Below, piece by piece: positions 19,707 to 29,012 of a DNA stretch of 64,000 bases. The stretch covers positions 558,001-622,000 of the forward strand of contig NZ_JAUHHD010000001.1 in assembly GCF_030410515.1 (NCBI RefSeq), written 5' to 3'. A model generated the notes under the pieces. It ran no database searches. It was not told where the DNA came from and worked only from the letters and a program-made list of their open reading frames with translations. The translations under genes were made by a program, and so were the position numbers. Positions within the stretch are counted from its first letter, which is position 1; each line of letters opens with the position of its first letter. The stretch comes from Arthrobacter sp. YD4. Its GTDB lineage: Bacteria; Actinomycetota; Actinomycetes; Actinomycetales; Micrococcaceae.

Positions 19707-20237
19707 ATGCCCACCGCGCCGGCACCGACGCAGCGGCGCCCGCGTGGCCGCCCCGCCGCCGTCGCTCTCGCCGCGGCCCTGGCCTGCGGGCTGAGCGGCT
19801 GCGAGTACCAGTACGACGATGGCAGCCGGACGACGGCGACCGGCCCCGTGACGCCCACCGGCGGCGCGATCAGCCGTGACCCGGCGTTGAACCGCCCGGT
19901 GATGGGGGCGGAGCTTGAGCAGTGGGCCCGCGAAATCCTGCCGGCCACCACCGCGCAGATCTTCCAGTCCCGGGCCGGGCTGCTCGACGCCGGGGCGGAC
20001 CGCACCGAGGCCACCGAGCGGCTCCCGGCCGGAACCTACGCCCTGTCGCTGGCGTGCCGGAGCACCCGCCGGGTGGCCTTCACCATCAGCGACAAGGAGA
20101 GCGCGCTGGTGGACCTGAGCCTGCGCTGCGGCTCCTCCCGGGTCACCGTGGTGCAGCTGGCCGCTGACTCGGTCCTGACGGTCAAGGTCGAGGCGCTCGC
20201 ACCGGCCAATTTCGCCTACCGGGTGGGGCGGCTGTGA
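19707..20237 (+). CDS. Small lipoprotein (paralogue 2)
   Basis: This 176-residue protein has a twin-basic start (RRPRGRPAAVALAAALACG) and a clean lipobox LSGC, so it should be lipid-anchored outside the membrane. The mature part contains a beta-rich domain with PAGTYALSLAC, a second Cys (LRCGSS) and ANFAYRV, matching the protein at 15746-16201. It has an extra ~60-residue region after the lipid anchor. TAGAGT (19695-19700) lies six bases before the ATG. It ends 74 bp from the convergent trhO gene. Function unknown. Confidence 0.72.
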   Translation: MPTAPAPTQRRPRGRPAAVALAAALACGLSGCEYQYDDGSRTTATGPVTPTGGAISRDPALNRPVMGAELEQWAREILPATTAQIFQSRAGLLDAGADRTEATERLPAGTYALSLACRSTRRVAFTISDKESALVDLSLRCGSSRVTVVQLAADSVLTVKVEALAPANFAYRVGRL

Positions 20238-20311
20238 CGCCTGCTTAGTGGCGCCGTCACCGGCGTCGTAGCCGTCAGCGTGGCGCTCTCTTCGTCGTCG
20301 CTGCCCCGCGG

Positions 20312-21205
20312 TCAGGCGGGGCAGCCGTCCGGGCAGCGCAGGGTGGCCGGATCCGAGGCGCAGTCCGCGCAGTACAGGGTCAGCGTGCGGCAGCTGGGAT
20401 TGGAGCAGTTCTCGAACTTGCTGGTGGGCGCCTCGCACCTTGCGCAGCGGCCGATGGTCTTCGCCTCGTCGCTGAATTCCAGGTGCATGCGCTTGTCGAA
20501 GACGTAGAGCGAGCCTTCCCAGAGGCCTCGGTCCTTGAACGCCTCCCCGTAGCGGACGATCCCGCCGTCGAGCTGGTAGACCTCCTTGAACCCGCGGTTG
20601 ACCATCAGGCTGGAGAGCACCTCGCAGCGGATCCCGCCGGTGCAGTAGGTGACCACGGGCTTGTCCTTGAGCGCGTCGTACTTGCCGGAGTCCAGTTCGC
20701 GGATGAAGTCGTGGGTGGTGGCGACGTCGGGGACCACGGCGTCCTTGAAGCGGCCGATCTCCGCCTCGAAGCCGTTCCTGCCGTCGAAGAAGACCACGTC
20801 TTCGCCGGCCTGTTTCTTCGCCTCCACGAGGGTGTGCAGTTCCTCCGGGGCCAGGTGCGTGCCTCCGCCGACGACGCCGTCCTCGTTCACCGTGAGTTCC
20901 CCGGGCGCGCCGAAGGAGACGATCTCGTCCCGGACCTTGACGCTGAGCCGGGGGAAGTCCTCGGCGCCGCCGTCGGACCACTTCACGTCGATGCCGCGGA
21001 AGCCCGGGTACTCACGGGTTGTCTTGACGTACTGCTTGACCGCCCCGATCTCGCCGCCCACGGTGGCGTTGATGCCGTCCTTGGAAATCAGGATGCGGCC
21101 GGTGAGGCCGTGTTTTTCGCAGAGGGCACGCTGCCAGAGGCGCACTGCTTCCGGATCGAGCACCGGGGTGAAGCCGTAAAAGAGGACGATTTTGTTCAGA
21201 GCCAC
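20312..21205 (-). CDS. trhO: tRNA uridine(34) hydroxylase, rhodanese-like
   Basis: TrhO (YceA) hydroxylates wobble uridine 34 in tRNA using oxygen, the first step toward 5-(carboxy)methoxyuridine-type modifications. The 297-residue protein has an N-terminal acylphosphatase-like domain ([17 protein letters not shown]) and a rhodanese domain with the catalytic loop [12 protein letters not shown] Cys-rich C-terminal segment follows (CARCEAP, NPSCRTL, YCADC, CPDGC), likely zinc-binding and typical of the longer versions. The GTG at 21205 (VALNKIVLF) is chosen because upstream in-frame codons lack family similarity. Confidence 0.9.
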   Translation of the reverse strand: MALNKIVLFYGFTPVLDPEAVRLWQRALCEKHGLTGRILISKDGINATVGGEIGAVKQYVKTTREYPGFRGIDVKWSDGGAEDFPRLSVKVRDEIVSFGAPGELTVNEDGVVGGGTHLAPEELHTLVEAKKQAGEDVVFFDGRNGFEAEIGRFKDAVVPDVATTHDFIRELDSGKYDALKDKPVVTYCTGGIRCEVLSSLMVNRGFKEVYQLDGGIVRYGEAFKDRGLWEGSLYVFDKRMHLEFSDEAKTIGRCARCEAPTSKFENCSNPSCRTLTLYCADCASDPATLRCPDGCPA

Positions 21206-21528
21206 GCCTTTAAGCGTACTGGGCTTTGCGGTGAGGCCACCCTGCCGGGCGTGGTCTACGCACCTCGTGACAGTGGCCCCGCGGCCCTCGTAATGCGGGT
21301 CCGGGGCCCCCATCACGGGGTCCTGTGATGAGGGCGGCAGGTGCGCCCGGCCAACGTGGGAGGGGGTCCGGGACCCGTCCGATTAGCGAGCCCCATCCGC
21401 GTGGCAGCAGGCCCGGGACCGGGGCGGCCGCGGCGCCGGACCGACACCCGGGTCACAATTGCGTAAGCAAGCACCCGCTCCCCGGCCGGACCCTGTTGCT
21501 GGCGGCGGGGCTGGAATACTCTCATCCC
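21206..21528. other. Divergent intergenic region trhO / GNAT
   Basis: This 323-bp gap holds no convincing gene. It contains an inverted repeat CATCACGGGG/TCCTGTGATG (21311-21330), a small dyad TTGC-GTAA-GCAA (21459-21470) and TACTCT (21517-21522) six bases before the GNAT start. The in-frame extension of the GNAT gene toward 21325 has low-complexity Arg/Gly/Pro composition and is not accepted as coding. Confidence 0.5.
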
Positions 21529-22221
21529 ATGAGTCTGGACGCGATGGTTGAAGACACCACCCACCTCCTGGAGGTCTGGGTCGCCGGCTGGGCCGGATGC
21601 CGTAGCTACGAGACCGGACGGGAGGGCCGTTTTCCCTCGGTCTTCCGGGCGGACTCGACCGGGGACTGGGAGTATTTCGCCCACGATCCCTCCGACAATG
21701 AGTTCTCCGTCCTGGCCGCCAAGACTGCCGAGGCACCGGCCCGGATCCTCACCATCCTCACCAACGACGTGGACCGTTACGCCGGGCTGGCCGCCCGGCA
21801 CGGGCTGAACGTCACCTCGCAGTCGCAGACCATGATGATCGTGGACATGGAAACCCAGGACGCCGAGGACCCGTGGCTGCCCGACGACGACCTCCGCTGG
21901 GTTCCCTCGACGGAGGGCGGTGTCCACCACGCCGTCGTCTACGCCGGTGACCGAGTCGCGGCCAGCGGGCGCGTGTTCGTCGCCGACCACACCGCCGTCT
22001 TCGACAAGATCGTGACCGAACCCGGTTTTCAACGCCGCGGCCTGGGCAGCTTCGTGATGCGGGCCCTCGCCGCGCAGGCGTTTGAGCACGACGTCGAGGC
22101 CGGGCTGCTGCTGGCGTCCCTGGACGGCCAGCAGCTCTACTCACATCTGGGGTGGACCACGGTCTGCCATGTCCTGATGCTCTCCTCGTCCAACGAAGGG
22201 GCCGACCTCTCGGTGGGGTGA
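21529..22221 (+). CDS. GNAT-family N-acetyltransferase
   Basis: This 230-residue protein has an N-terminal half with no clear family (VEDTTHLLEVWVAGWAGC) and a C-terminal GNAT fold with the acetyl-CoA loop EPGFQRRGLGSFVMRALAAQ and the closing LYSHLGWTT. The acceptor is unknown. ATG 21529 is used because TACTCT lies six bases upstream and the longer frame is low complexity. It precedes the helicase gene on the same strand by 51 bp. Confidence 0.82.
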   Translation: MSLDAMVEDTTHLLEVWVAGWAGCRSYETGREGRFPSVFRADSTGDWEYFAHDPSDNEFSVLAAKTAEAPARILTILTNDVDRYAGLAARHGLNVTSQSQTMMIVDMETQDAEDPWLPDDDLRWVPSTEGGVHHAVVYAGDRVAASGRVFVADHTAVFDKIVTEPGFQRRGLGSFVMRALAAQAFEHDVEAGLLLASLDGQQLYSHLGWTTVCHVLMLSSSNEGADLSVG

Positions 22222-22272
22222 GCCCCTTGTGAGCCCGGGACCCGATTTGAGCCCGGGTGAAACAATGTTGGA

Positions 22273-24711
22273 GTGAATCCGCACGAGTCCCTGATCCCGC
22301 TGCTGGGCCGCGGCGCGGACCCGGAGCAGCTCCGGCACGTGCGGACCATCCCCGCCCGCGAGGCCGTCAACGAGCCGTGGCCGGCGTGGACGCACCCGGA
22401 TCTGGTGGAGGCCTACGGCCGTCTCGGCATCCACGAGCCGTACCGGCACCAGGTGCGGGCCGCCGACCTCGCCCACGGGGGCCGGCACGTGGTGATCGCC
22501 ACCGGCACCGCCTCCGGGAAGTCGTTGGCGTACCAGCTCCCCGCCCTCGACGCCGTGCACCGGTCCGAGCTGCGGGTGCGCGCCGATCCCGGAAAGATCC
22601 ACGACGACGGCGCCGTCGCCCTCTACCTCTCCCCCACGAAGGCGCTCGCCGCGGACCAGCTGGCCGCCATCCGGTCGCTGGGGCTCTCCACCGTCCGGGC
22701 CGAGACCTATGACGGGGACACGGACCCGTCCTCCCGCCGCTGGATCCGGGACCACGCGAACGTGATCCTGGCCAACCCGGACATGCTGCACTTCGGTATC
22801 CTCCCCAACCACGCCTGGTGGGCGCGGTTCTTCCGCCGCCTCCGCTACGTGATCGTGGACGAGGCGCACAGCTACCGCGGGGTCTTCGGCTCCCACGTCG
22901 CCAACCTGATGCGCAGGCTCCGCCGGATCTGCGCCTACTACAACTCCGGAGCGGAGGCCGGGGCCGGCACGGGCCAGTCCTGGCCGGTCTTCATCGCCGC
23001 ATCCGCCACCGCCTCGGACCCCGGGACCTCGTTCGGCCGGCTGATCGGTGCGCCGGTCGAAGCGGTCGCCGAGGACTGCTCGCCGCACGGGGCGACCACG
23101 GTGGCGTTCTGGGAACCGGCGCTGACGGAACAGCGCGGCGAGAACGGGGCCCCGGAACGGCGGACCGCCGTGGCTGAGACCTCCGACCTGCTGGCGAACC
23201 TGGTCTCCTCACGGATCAGGACGATCGCGTTCATCAAGTCCCGGCGGGGTGCCGAAACTATCGCCTCCATCACGAGACGCCTCCTCGACGAGGTCGATCC
23301 CAGCCTTCCGCAGCGCGTGGCTGCCTACCGTTCCGGGTACCTTCCGGAGGAGCGGCGCGCCCTCGAGCGGTCGCTCAGGTCCGGTGAGCTGCTGGGCGTC
23401 TCGAGCACGTCCGCCTTGGAGCTCGGCATCGACATCTCCGGCCTGGATGCCGTCCTGGTGGCGGGCTGGCCCGGGACGAGGGCGTCGCTGTTCCAGCAGA
23501 TCGGCAGGGCGGGCCGGGCCGGCCAGGATGCCGTCGCCGCGTTCGTGGCCAGCGATGACCCGCTTGATACCTACCTGGTGAACCACCCGGAGGCGATCTT
23601 TGACGTCTCCGTTGAGGCCACCGTCTTCGACCCGTCGAACCCCTACGTCCTGGGCCCGCATTTGTGCGCCGCCGCCGCCGAGCTGCCGCTCGGACCGGCG
23701 GAGGTCCCGCTCTTCGGACCGACGGCGGAGGGGCTCCTGGACCGCTTGGTGGCACAGGGTTATCTCCGGAAACGTCCCGCCGGCTGGTTCTGGACCCACC
23801 CGCAGAGCGCAGCCGCCATGGTGAACCTGCGGGCCGACGGCGGCGGACCTGTGAGCATCGTTGATGCCGACACCGGCTCGCTCCTGGGCACCATGGATTC
23901 GCCGCAGACGCACTACCAGGCGCACACAGGGGCGGTGTACGTCCATCAAGGCGAGAGCTACGTCGTCGAGGACCTGAATGAGGCCGAGCACTGCGTGGTG
24001 GTGCGCCGGGCCAACCCCGACTACTACACGACGGCCCGGGACATAACCCAGATCGAGGTGCTGGAGACCCAGCGAACCACACGCTGGGGAGATGTCGAGG
24101 TGCATTTCGGCGATGTGAAGGTGACGACACAGGTGGTCTCCTTTCAACGGAAGGCCCTGATCTCGAATGAGGTGCTTGGCGAGGAACCGCTGGAACTCGG
24201 GGCCCGGGACCTGTTCACCAAGGCGGTCTGGTTTGTTATGGACAACCGCTCCCTGACCGGGGCCGGGCTCATCGAGCCGCAGTTCCCTGGGTCGCTGCAT
24301 GCTGCGGAGCACGCGGCCATCGGGCTGCTGCCGCTGGTGGCTTCCAGCGACCGGTGGGATATCGGCGGGGTCTCCACTGCGATCCATGCCGACACCGGAG
24401 TGCCGACGATCTTTGTCTACGACGGCCACCCGGGTGGCGCCGGCTTCGCCGAACGCGGCTACGAGAAGGCCCGCGTCTGGCTCACCGCCACCAAGGAGGC
24501 GATCGAGGCCTGCGAATGCGAGTCCGGATGCCCGTCCTGCGTTCAGTCGCCCAAGTGCGGCAACAAGAACAACCCGCTCGACAAGGACGGCGCCGTTCGC
24601 CTGCTCGGCATGCTGCTGTCGGACGCCACCGACCAGATGGCCCCCGATACCGGGGGCAGCACCGCTCCGGCGGTTCCGGACGGAGCCCCGCAGGCACCGG
24701 CCGTCCAGTAG
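22273..24711 (+). CDS. DEAD/DEAH helicase of the MrfA/YprA type
   Basis: This superfamily 2 helicase is 812 residues long. Motif I is ATGTASGKSLAYQLPA, motif II IVDEAHSYRGVFGSH, motif III SATASDP and motif VI QQIGRAGRAGQ. The C-terminal DUF1998 region ends in a four-Cys zinc site (CECESGCPSC...KCGNKNNPLDK). Bacillus MrfA (YprA) acts in a mitomycin C repair pathway, and a similar helicase sits beside the Tad genes in many actinobacteria. The start is GTG 22273; AACAAT (22261-22266) lies six bases upstream. No MrfB-like nuclease is next to it. Confidence 0.9.
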   Translation: MNPHESLIPLLGRGADPEQLRHVRTIPAREAVNEPWPAWTHPDLVEAYGRLGIHEPYRHQVRAADLAHGGRHVVIATGTASGKSLAYQLPALDAVHRSELRVRADPGKIHDDGAVALYLSPTKALAADQLAAIRSLGLSTVRAETYDGDTDPSSRRWIRDHANVILANPDMLHFGILPNHAWWARFFRRLRYVIVDEAHSYRGVFGSHVANLMRRLRRICAYYNSGAEAGAGTGQSWPVFIAASATASDPGTSFGRLIGAPVEAVAEDCSPHGATTVAFWEPALTEQRGENGAPERRTAVAETSDLLANLVSSRIRTIAFIKSRRGAETIASITRRLLDEVDPSLPQRVAAYRSGYLPEERRALERSLRSGELLGVSSTSALELGIDISGLDAVLVAGWPGTRASLFQQIGRAGRAGQDAVAAFVASDDPLDTYLVNHPEAIFDVSVEATVFDPSNPYVLGPHLCAAAAELPLGPAEVPLFGPTAEGLLDRLVAQGYLRKRPAGWFWTHPQSAAAMVNLRADGGGPVSIVDADTGSLLGTMDSPQTHYQAHTGAVYVHQGESYVVEDLNEAEHCVVVRRANPDYYTTARDITQIEVLETQRTTRWGDVEVHFGDVKVTTQVVSFQRKALISNEVLGEEPLELGARDLFTKAVWFVMDNRSLTGAGLIEPQFPGSLHAAEHAAIGLLPLVASSDRWDIGGVSTAIHADTGVPTIFVYDGHPGGAGFAERGYEKARVWLTATKEAIEACECESGCPSCVQSPKCGNKNNPLDKDGAVRLLGMLLSDATDQMAPDTGGSTAPAVPDGAPQAPAVQ

Positions 24712-24757
24712 CAACCGACTGGTTCAAGGACCGGGCGGCCAAGGCGCCGCTGGTGCT

Positions 24758-25132
24758 TCATGGTGTGCGTTCCCCGGCGGGAGGACCCGCGCGGGCCAGA
24801 CCGGTGGCAATGCCGAACGGTGACCGTTCGAGGAGTTCGGTGCCGACCTGGACCGTGTCCCCGCCCTCGATACTGCAGGAGCTGATCCGGGCGTCGTTCC
24901 GGGCAGCGACCTCCGCGGCGACGGCGCAGGGCTCCCCCGGCGCCAGTCCCCGGGCGGCATCGGCGGCCGCGAGGGCGGCGAGGTCCGCCGCGGCGGCGGC
25001 CCGCGAGGCGAGGACCCCCGCCTGGGCGAGCAGCCCCACTGCAGTCCCCGCCACCAGCAGCACGAACACCAAAGCGAGCGCCAGCACGGTACCGGAGCCC
25101 CGCTCGGCCCTTAGGACGCGCCTCTCAGTCAC
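24758..25132 (-). CDS. TadE-like protein of the helicase/secretion neighbourhood
   Basis: About 124 residues from GTG 25132. The N terminus is a pilin-like signal, LRAERGSGTVLALALVFVLL, in which a Gly precedes the hydrophobic helix. An Ala-rich coiled segment (ASRAAAAADLAALAAADAA) follows, then a short region with two Cys (EPCAVAAEV, ISSCSIEGG). This matches the Rv3654c-type family always found beside this helicase and the Tad cluster. It is probably a pseudopilin or pilus-associated membrane protein. The start is uncertain; upstream in-frame GTG codons exist but add non-conserved sequence. Confidence 0.75.
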   Translation of the reverse strand: MTERRVLRAERGSGTVLALALVFVLLVAGTAVGLLAQAGVLASRAAAAADLAALAAADAARGLAPGEPCAVAAEVAARNDARISSCSIEGGDTVQVGTELLERSPFGIATGLARAGPPAGERTP

Positions 25133-25200
25133 GGCCACGACCGGCCTGACACGGCGGACAGAGCGACCGTGCCCTTCGGAATCCCGGGCGCGCGTCTCCG

Positions 25201-25746
25201 TCACGAAACCCACCGGCCACGCAGATCGGACAGGGCAGGGCTCCCCGCCGTGAGCGGCCAGGGAGCCGTGGGGCTGATCGCGGTGCCAGGCGGATGCCCG
25301 GCCGTCGGTGTCGATAGTGCCGCATCGTCGCCGGTCTCCTGGCGGGCCGAGGCTCGGGCCGTCAATGGCCACGGCACTAGCCGGCCCGCGGCGCCCCGGA
25401 CCGGTCCGGTCACCGTGACGCTGAGCCACCCGCCGTCGGAGGCCACCGCCGCACTCGCCGAGTCTCCGGCCACCTGGCGGACCACGGCGGACACGGACGC
25501 CTGGTCCTCGCCGCGGGCCAACGCCCGGGCACCGGCCCTCGCGGCCTCCTCCAGCCTCAGTTGCGTCAGTCCCGCTGCGGCCCCGGTCAAAAGCAGCCCC
25601 AGCACCAGCAGCACTGCCGGCAACGCGACGGCGAATTCGGCCGTCACGGCGCCACGTTCGCCGGGAGCAGCGGCTGGACCATGACGTCCCGGCGGTGCAG
25701 GCACTCTCCGGTCCGTCGGGGCCCGGCCGTCCGGCCCGAGGGTCAT
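25201..25746 (-). CDS. tadE: TadE-family pseudopilin
   Basis: The 181-residue protein has a basic, Pro-rich leader and the TadE prepilin motif RGAVTAEFAVALPAVLLVLG around residue 30, where cleavage after Gly would expose AVTAEF with Glu at +5. A long helix (LTQLRLEEAARAGARALARG) and a beta region (GGWLSVTVTGPV) follow, then a low-complexity C terminus. TadE pseudopilins take part in Flp pilus assembly. ATG 25746 overlaps the stop of the preceding pilin gene by 4 bases. The longer upstream frame has no pilin features. Confidence 0.85.
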   Translation of the reverse strand: MTLGPDGRAPTDRRVPAPPGRHGPAAAPGERGAVTAEFAVALPAVLLVLGLLLTGAAAGLTQLRLEEAARAGARALARGEDQASVSAVVRQVAGDSASAAVASDGGWLSVTVTGPVRGAAGRLVPWPLTARASARQETGDDAALSTPTAGHPPGTAISPTAPWPLTAGSPALSDLRGRWVS

Positions 25747-26042
25747 GGGAGGGCCAGCGCGGTCCGGATCACGTTGAGCAGGAATCCGCGCACCTCGTCG
25801 CTGCGCATGATCAGGACCAGGAGCCCGGCGAAACCGACGGCGGCCAAGGTCGCAATTGCGTATTCCGCCGTCGCCATTCCCGCCTCCGAACCGAGCCAGG
25901 TGCTTCTTCGGCTGCGGCGAGGCGAGACGCTCCGGACGGGAGGTGCCTGCCGGGCCCCGGGATAGATTTCCCGGACCTCGGCCGACGCTGCATCTGCGGA
26001 GGAGTCCTCCGGGGCTGCGGGGATCTGTGGATGAAAGCTCAT
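25743..26042 (-). CDS. Flp-type pilin (DUF4244)
   Basis: The 99-residue protein is the likely major pilin. A long basic leader ends in GMATAEYAIATLAAVGFAGL, the class IVb prepilin pattern (Gly, then a hydrophobic helix with Glu at +5). The rest, VRGFLLNVIRTALALP, is a short amphipathic end. Flp pilins build thin adhesive pili in Tad systems. ATG 26042 is chosen; the upstream in-frame codons lie in the spacer after tadC. It is 134 bp downstream of tadC, the only real gap in the cluster, so an internal promoter for the pilin is possible. Confidence 0.85.
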   Translation of the reverse strand: MSFHPQIPAAPEDSSADAASAEVREIYPGARQAPPVRSVSPRRSRRSTWLGSEAGMATAEYAIATLAAVGFAGLLVLIMRSDEVRGFLLNVIRTALALP

Positions 26043-26176
26043 GGATAGTCCTCTCGGGTTGTCCGGCGCGCCGGCCGGCTGCTTCCAATCTCCCCGCCGC
26101 GGTAACCCCTCGACAGGTCCGCATACGTCCAAGTGGATAACTCAGGCTGTGGAGGAACTGTGGCCCGGTGCCTGCA

Positions 26177-26791
26177 TCAAGGACCCGAAGGAAGCATGGC
26201 CAGCAGTACCGGAACGATGCCCAGACAGACGAAGGCCGGGAGGGAGCACAGACCCAGCGGCACCACCAACCGCACGCCGAGGGCGGCTGCGCGGCGCTCC
26301 GCGGCCCTGAACTGCTGCCGGCGCATCCGGGCCGCCTGCGCGTACAGCATGGCCGACGACGGCGCCCCGGTGACCGCCGCGAACCGCAACGCCTCCCGCA
26401 GGGCCTCCAGCTCCGCCGGAAGCCCCGGCGCACCCCGCCAGGCAGTGTCCCAGTCGGCACCGAGGGCCAGAGCCGCAGCCACCGGCCGCAGATGGACGCG
26501 TAACTCGGGGTCGGCTCGGCCGGCCAGAAGCTCCAGGGACCGGCCGAGGCCGGCACCGGCGTCGAGCATGGCCCCGATCAACTCCATCATCATGGCGGGA
26601 TCCCGCAGGCCGCCAGTCGGTTCCGGAGGCTGCCCGCCGCCCGGATCACGGCCGCACAGCGGATCTCCCACGGCTCCGTGCCGCGCCCGGGCGAGCCACC
26701 GCCGCGGCAGCATCGCCCGGTCCAGGAGCAGGACCGTGGCGGCCACGGCGAGCAACAGGGCTACGCCAAGGCTCCCGGCGGGCGCGGTCAC
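26177..26791 (-). CDS. tadC: TadC-like type II secretion F-domain protein
   Basis: This 204-residue inner-membrane platform protein starts at GTG 26791 (VTAPAGSLGVALLLAVAATV). A helical cytosolic region (ELIGAMLDAGAGLGRSLELL) follows, then two C-terminal helices (LVVPLGLCSLPAFVCLGIVP). The T2SSF domain pairs with TadB to form the assembly platform of the Flp pilus. The first codon overlaps the tadB stop (26788-26791). Confidence 0.82.
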   Translation of the reverse strand: MTAPAGSLGVALLLAVAATVLLLDRAMLPRRWLARARHGAVGDPLCGRDPGGGQPPEPTGGLRDPAMMMELIGAMLDAGAGLGRSLELLAGRADPELRVHLRPVAAALALGADWDTAWRGAPGLPAELEALREALRFAAVTGAPSSAMLYAQAARMRRQQFRAAERRAAALGVRLVVPLGLCSLPAFVCLGIVPVLLAMLPSGP

Positions 26792-27711
26792 CAGCGGTGC
26801 CCCTCGGCGGAGCGGACCAAGCGGCCCGACCAGATCCTTCCGGCCGCTGCGAGGCCGGCACCGGCCGCCAGGCAGAGCAGGCCGAGCGGAGTTCCGAGCA
26901 ATATCCCTGCCGCGTCGACTCCGAGCAGCATGGCGAGTGCGAGGCCTGCAAAAGGCAGCCACGTCAGGATGGCAGCGGTTGCCTTGGGACCGGCCAGCGC
27001 GGTCCGCCGGGCGCCGGCAGCGTCGTCGCCGGCTTCGAGGTGTGCGGCGTAGCGGGTCAGGATGTCTGACAGTGGGCATCCGCTGGCTTCGGCAATGTCG
27101 AAGCAGGCGGCCAGTTCCAGCCAGACGCCCCGCTCCGCAGACTGTCCCGCCGGTTGCCGGCGGCCCGCCGCGGTTCCCTCCTCGCGGGCCAGCCGTCGGC
27201 GGATGGCCCCGCCAATGGGAGCCCCTTGTCCGGCCGCGGCCCGGGCTGCGGACAGAAGCTCCAGCGATCCGGCGCTCAGCGTGGGCATCCCCGGTCGGCC
27301 TCCGGTCAGCGGGCGCACCCGGCGGCCGGGTGCGGGGCCAGGATGAGGGGCCGTCGGAACGGGCGCGTGGTCTGCGCCCGAGCCGGCGTCGTCATACCGT
27401 GCCCCGTGCAGGAGCCAGAGCTCGTCCCAGACACGCCCGACGGACCGCCCACCCTTGAGCAGGGCGGACAGTTGTTGCACCAGGACGGTCATGGAGGCCT
27501 CCTCGGCACCGGCGTCCCGCCGCCGATGAAGGAGCCGAAGGGCGTTCCGGACCGGGCCACTATCCGTACCGGGCACAGCCGGTCGATGCCCCGGTCCCGG
27601 CGGCGCCGATGGATCGGCGAGCGCCACACGCATCCGCCGCCGGGACGGGCGGACGGAACCACTCAGGACCCCGACGGCTAGCGCCAAGGCCACACCCAGC
27701 AACACAGTCAC
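26788..27711 (-). CDS. tadB: TadB-like type II secretion F-domain protein
   Basis: This 307-residue membrane platform protein has an N-terminal helix (LLGVALALAVGVLSG), a cytosolic domain (VLVQQLSALLKGGRSVGRVW and LAACFDIAEASGCPLSDIL) and two C-terminal helices (AAILTWLPFAGLALAMLLGV). It partners TadC. It is longer than many TadB homologues because of a Pro/Gly-rich insert near residues 110-165. Starts and stops overlap with tadA and tadC by 4 bases each, implying one translationally coupled operon. Confidence 0.82.
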   Translation of the reverse strand: MTVLLGVALALAVGVLSGSVRPSRRRMRVALADPSAPPGPGHRPAVPGTDSGPVRNALRLLHRRRDAGAEEASMTVLVQQLSALLKGGRSVGRVWDELWLLHGARYDDAGSGADHAPVPTAPHPGPAPGRRVRPLTGGRPGMPTLSAGSLELLSAARAAAGQGAPIGGAIRRRLAREEGTAAGRRQPAGQSAERGVWLELAACFDIAEASGCPLSDILTRYAAHLEAGDDAAGARRTALAGPKATAAILTWLPFAGLALAMLLGVDAAGILLGTPLGLLCLAAGAGLAAAGRIWSGRLVRSAEGHRW

Positions 27712-29012
27712 GGCGTCGTTCCGGGCAGGAAGAACCCCGGCGCCTCCGCACCCTCATCAGGAAGCCCCGGCGGCAAGGAGCCGGTGACCGCCGTGACCGG
27801 CAGCCCGAGCCGGGCGGCCAACGCCGGCCACGCCGGGCCGGCCCGCACGGCGCCGTCGGCCGATTCCAGGGCGGTGGCCACCACGAGTCCGGAACCGTCG
27901 TCCCGCATCAGCCCCACCGATGCCACCTGCCGTCCGTGACGGGTCCGGTCCAGGTGCACCACCGCGTCGAGGGCGCTGGCGGCCTGCAGCCGGACGGCGT
28001 CCGGGCCGAGTCCGGCGAGCGCCCCGAGCGCCGTGAGCCTGGCCGGCACGGCAGCGGCGGTATTCGCGTGGATGGTGCCGCCGGCTCCCGTGTGGCCGGT
28101 GTTCATGGCCGTGAGCAACTCCCGGACCTCCGCCCCGCGGCACTCTCCGACGATGAGCCGGTCGGGCCTCATCCGCAACGCCTGCCGGACCAGTTCGCCC
28201 AGGTCCACGGCACCGCCGCCCTCAATGTTGGTATGCCGCGACTCCAGGCACACGACGTGCGGATGCACCGGGTTGAGTTCCGCAGCGTCCTCGATGAGCA
28301 CCAGCCGCTCCCTGGGACTGCAGAGCCCCAAAAGAGTGGCCAGCAGCGTCGTTTTCCCGGAGCCCGTGGCGCCGCTGATCAGGAAGCTAAGCCTCCGCTC
28401 CACGATCCGCTCCAGCACGGTCCGCAGCAGCGGCCCGAACAGGCCGGCACGCCCCAGTTCGTCGAGGGAGAACACGGTGGCCCGGCGGATCCGCACACTG
28501 AGCAGCGTCCCACCGGTGGAAATGGGCGGCAAAACCGCGTGCACCCGGAAGCCACCCTCCAGCCGGACGTCGACGCACGGGGAACTGTCATCGAGCCGTC
28601 GCCCGCCGGCAGCCACCAGCCGCGCCGCCAGCGCACGGACCTGTGCCTCGCCAGTGAAGGTCACCGGTGCGCGTTCCAGGCCCCGGCCGCGGTCCAACCA
28701 GACGGAGGTCGGCCCGTTCACGAAGATGTCGGTCACCAGCGGGTCCCTCACCAGCGGTTGCAGCGGGCCGAGCCCGGTCAGCTCCGCGCTGATGGTTTCC
28801 ACGGCGGCCAACGAGCCGGCGGTGCCCAGCAACCGTCCGCTCGCCTGAACGGCGGCCGCCACCCGGGAAGCGGTGACCGGTCCGGCGTCGGCCAGGACCG
28901 AGGTCCGGACGGCTTCGAGCAGCCCCGCATCGGGGCCGGGGCTGACCTCCCGCTGCCGCCGTTGTCCAAGGCTTGGCGCGTCCACCGGACCAGCCGCGGC
29001 GTGGGCGCTCAC
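27708..29012 (-). CDS. tadA: TadA/CpaF secretion ATPase
   Basis: This hexameric ATPase, 434 residues from GTG 29012, powers Flp pilus assembly. The N-terminal domain has GPLQPLVRDPLVTDIFVNG, Walker A is ISGATGSGKTTLLATLLG near residue 205, the Asp box includes LVLIEDAAELNP, and Walker B/His box is LIVGECRGAEV with TGAGGTIHANT. The start overlaps the ssd stop by 4 bases. The longer upstream frame is antisense noise inside ssd. Confidence 0.92.
   Translation of the reverse strand: MSAHAAAGPVDAPSLGQRRQREVSPGPDAGLLEAVRTSVLADAGPVTASRVAAAVQASGRLLGTAGSLAAVETISAELTGLGPLQPLVRDPLVTDIFVNGPTSVWLDRGRGLERAPVTFTGEAQVRALAARLVAAGGRRLDDSSPCVDVRLEGGFRVHAVLPPISTGGTLLSVRIRRATVFSLDELGRAGLFGPLLRTVLERIVERRLSFLISGATGSGKTTLLATLLGLCSPRERLVLIEDAAELNPVHPHVVCLESRHTNIEGGGAVDLGELVRQALRMRPDRLIVGECRGAEVRELLTAMNTGHTGAGGTIHANTAAAVPARLTALGALAGLGPDAVRLQAASALDAVVHLDRTRHGRQVASVGLMRDDGSGLVVATALESADGAVRAGPAWPALAARLGLPVTAVTGSLPPGLPDEGAEAPGFFLPGTTP

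Noticed and set aside
21325..21528. N-terminal extension of the GNAT gene
   Set aside because: Composition is low-complexity Arg/Gly/Pro, and a promoter-like hexamer lies just before the ATG at 21529.
25747..26556. N-terminal extension of tadE upstream of 25746
   Set aside because: The extra residues are out-of-frame translation of the pilin and tadC genes; the TadE signal begins shortly after the ATG at 25746.
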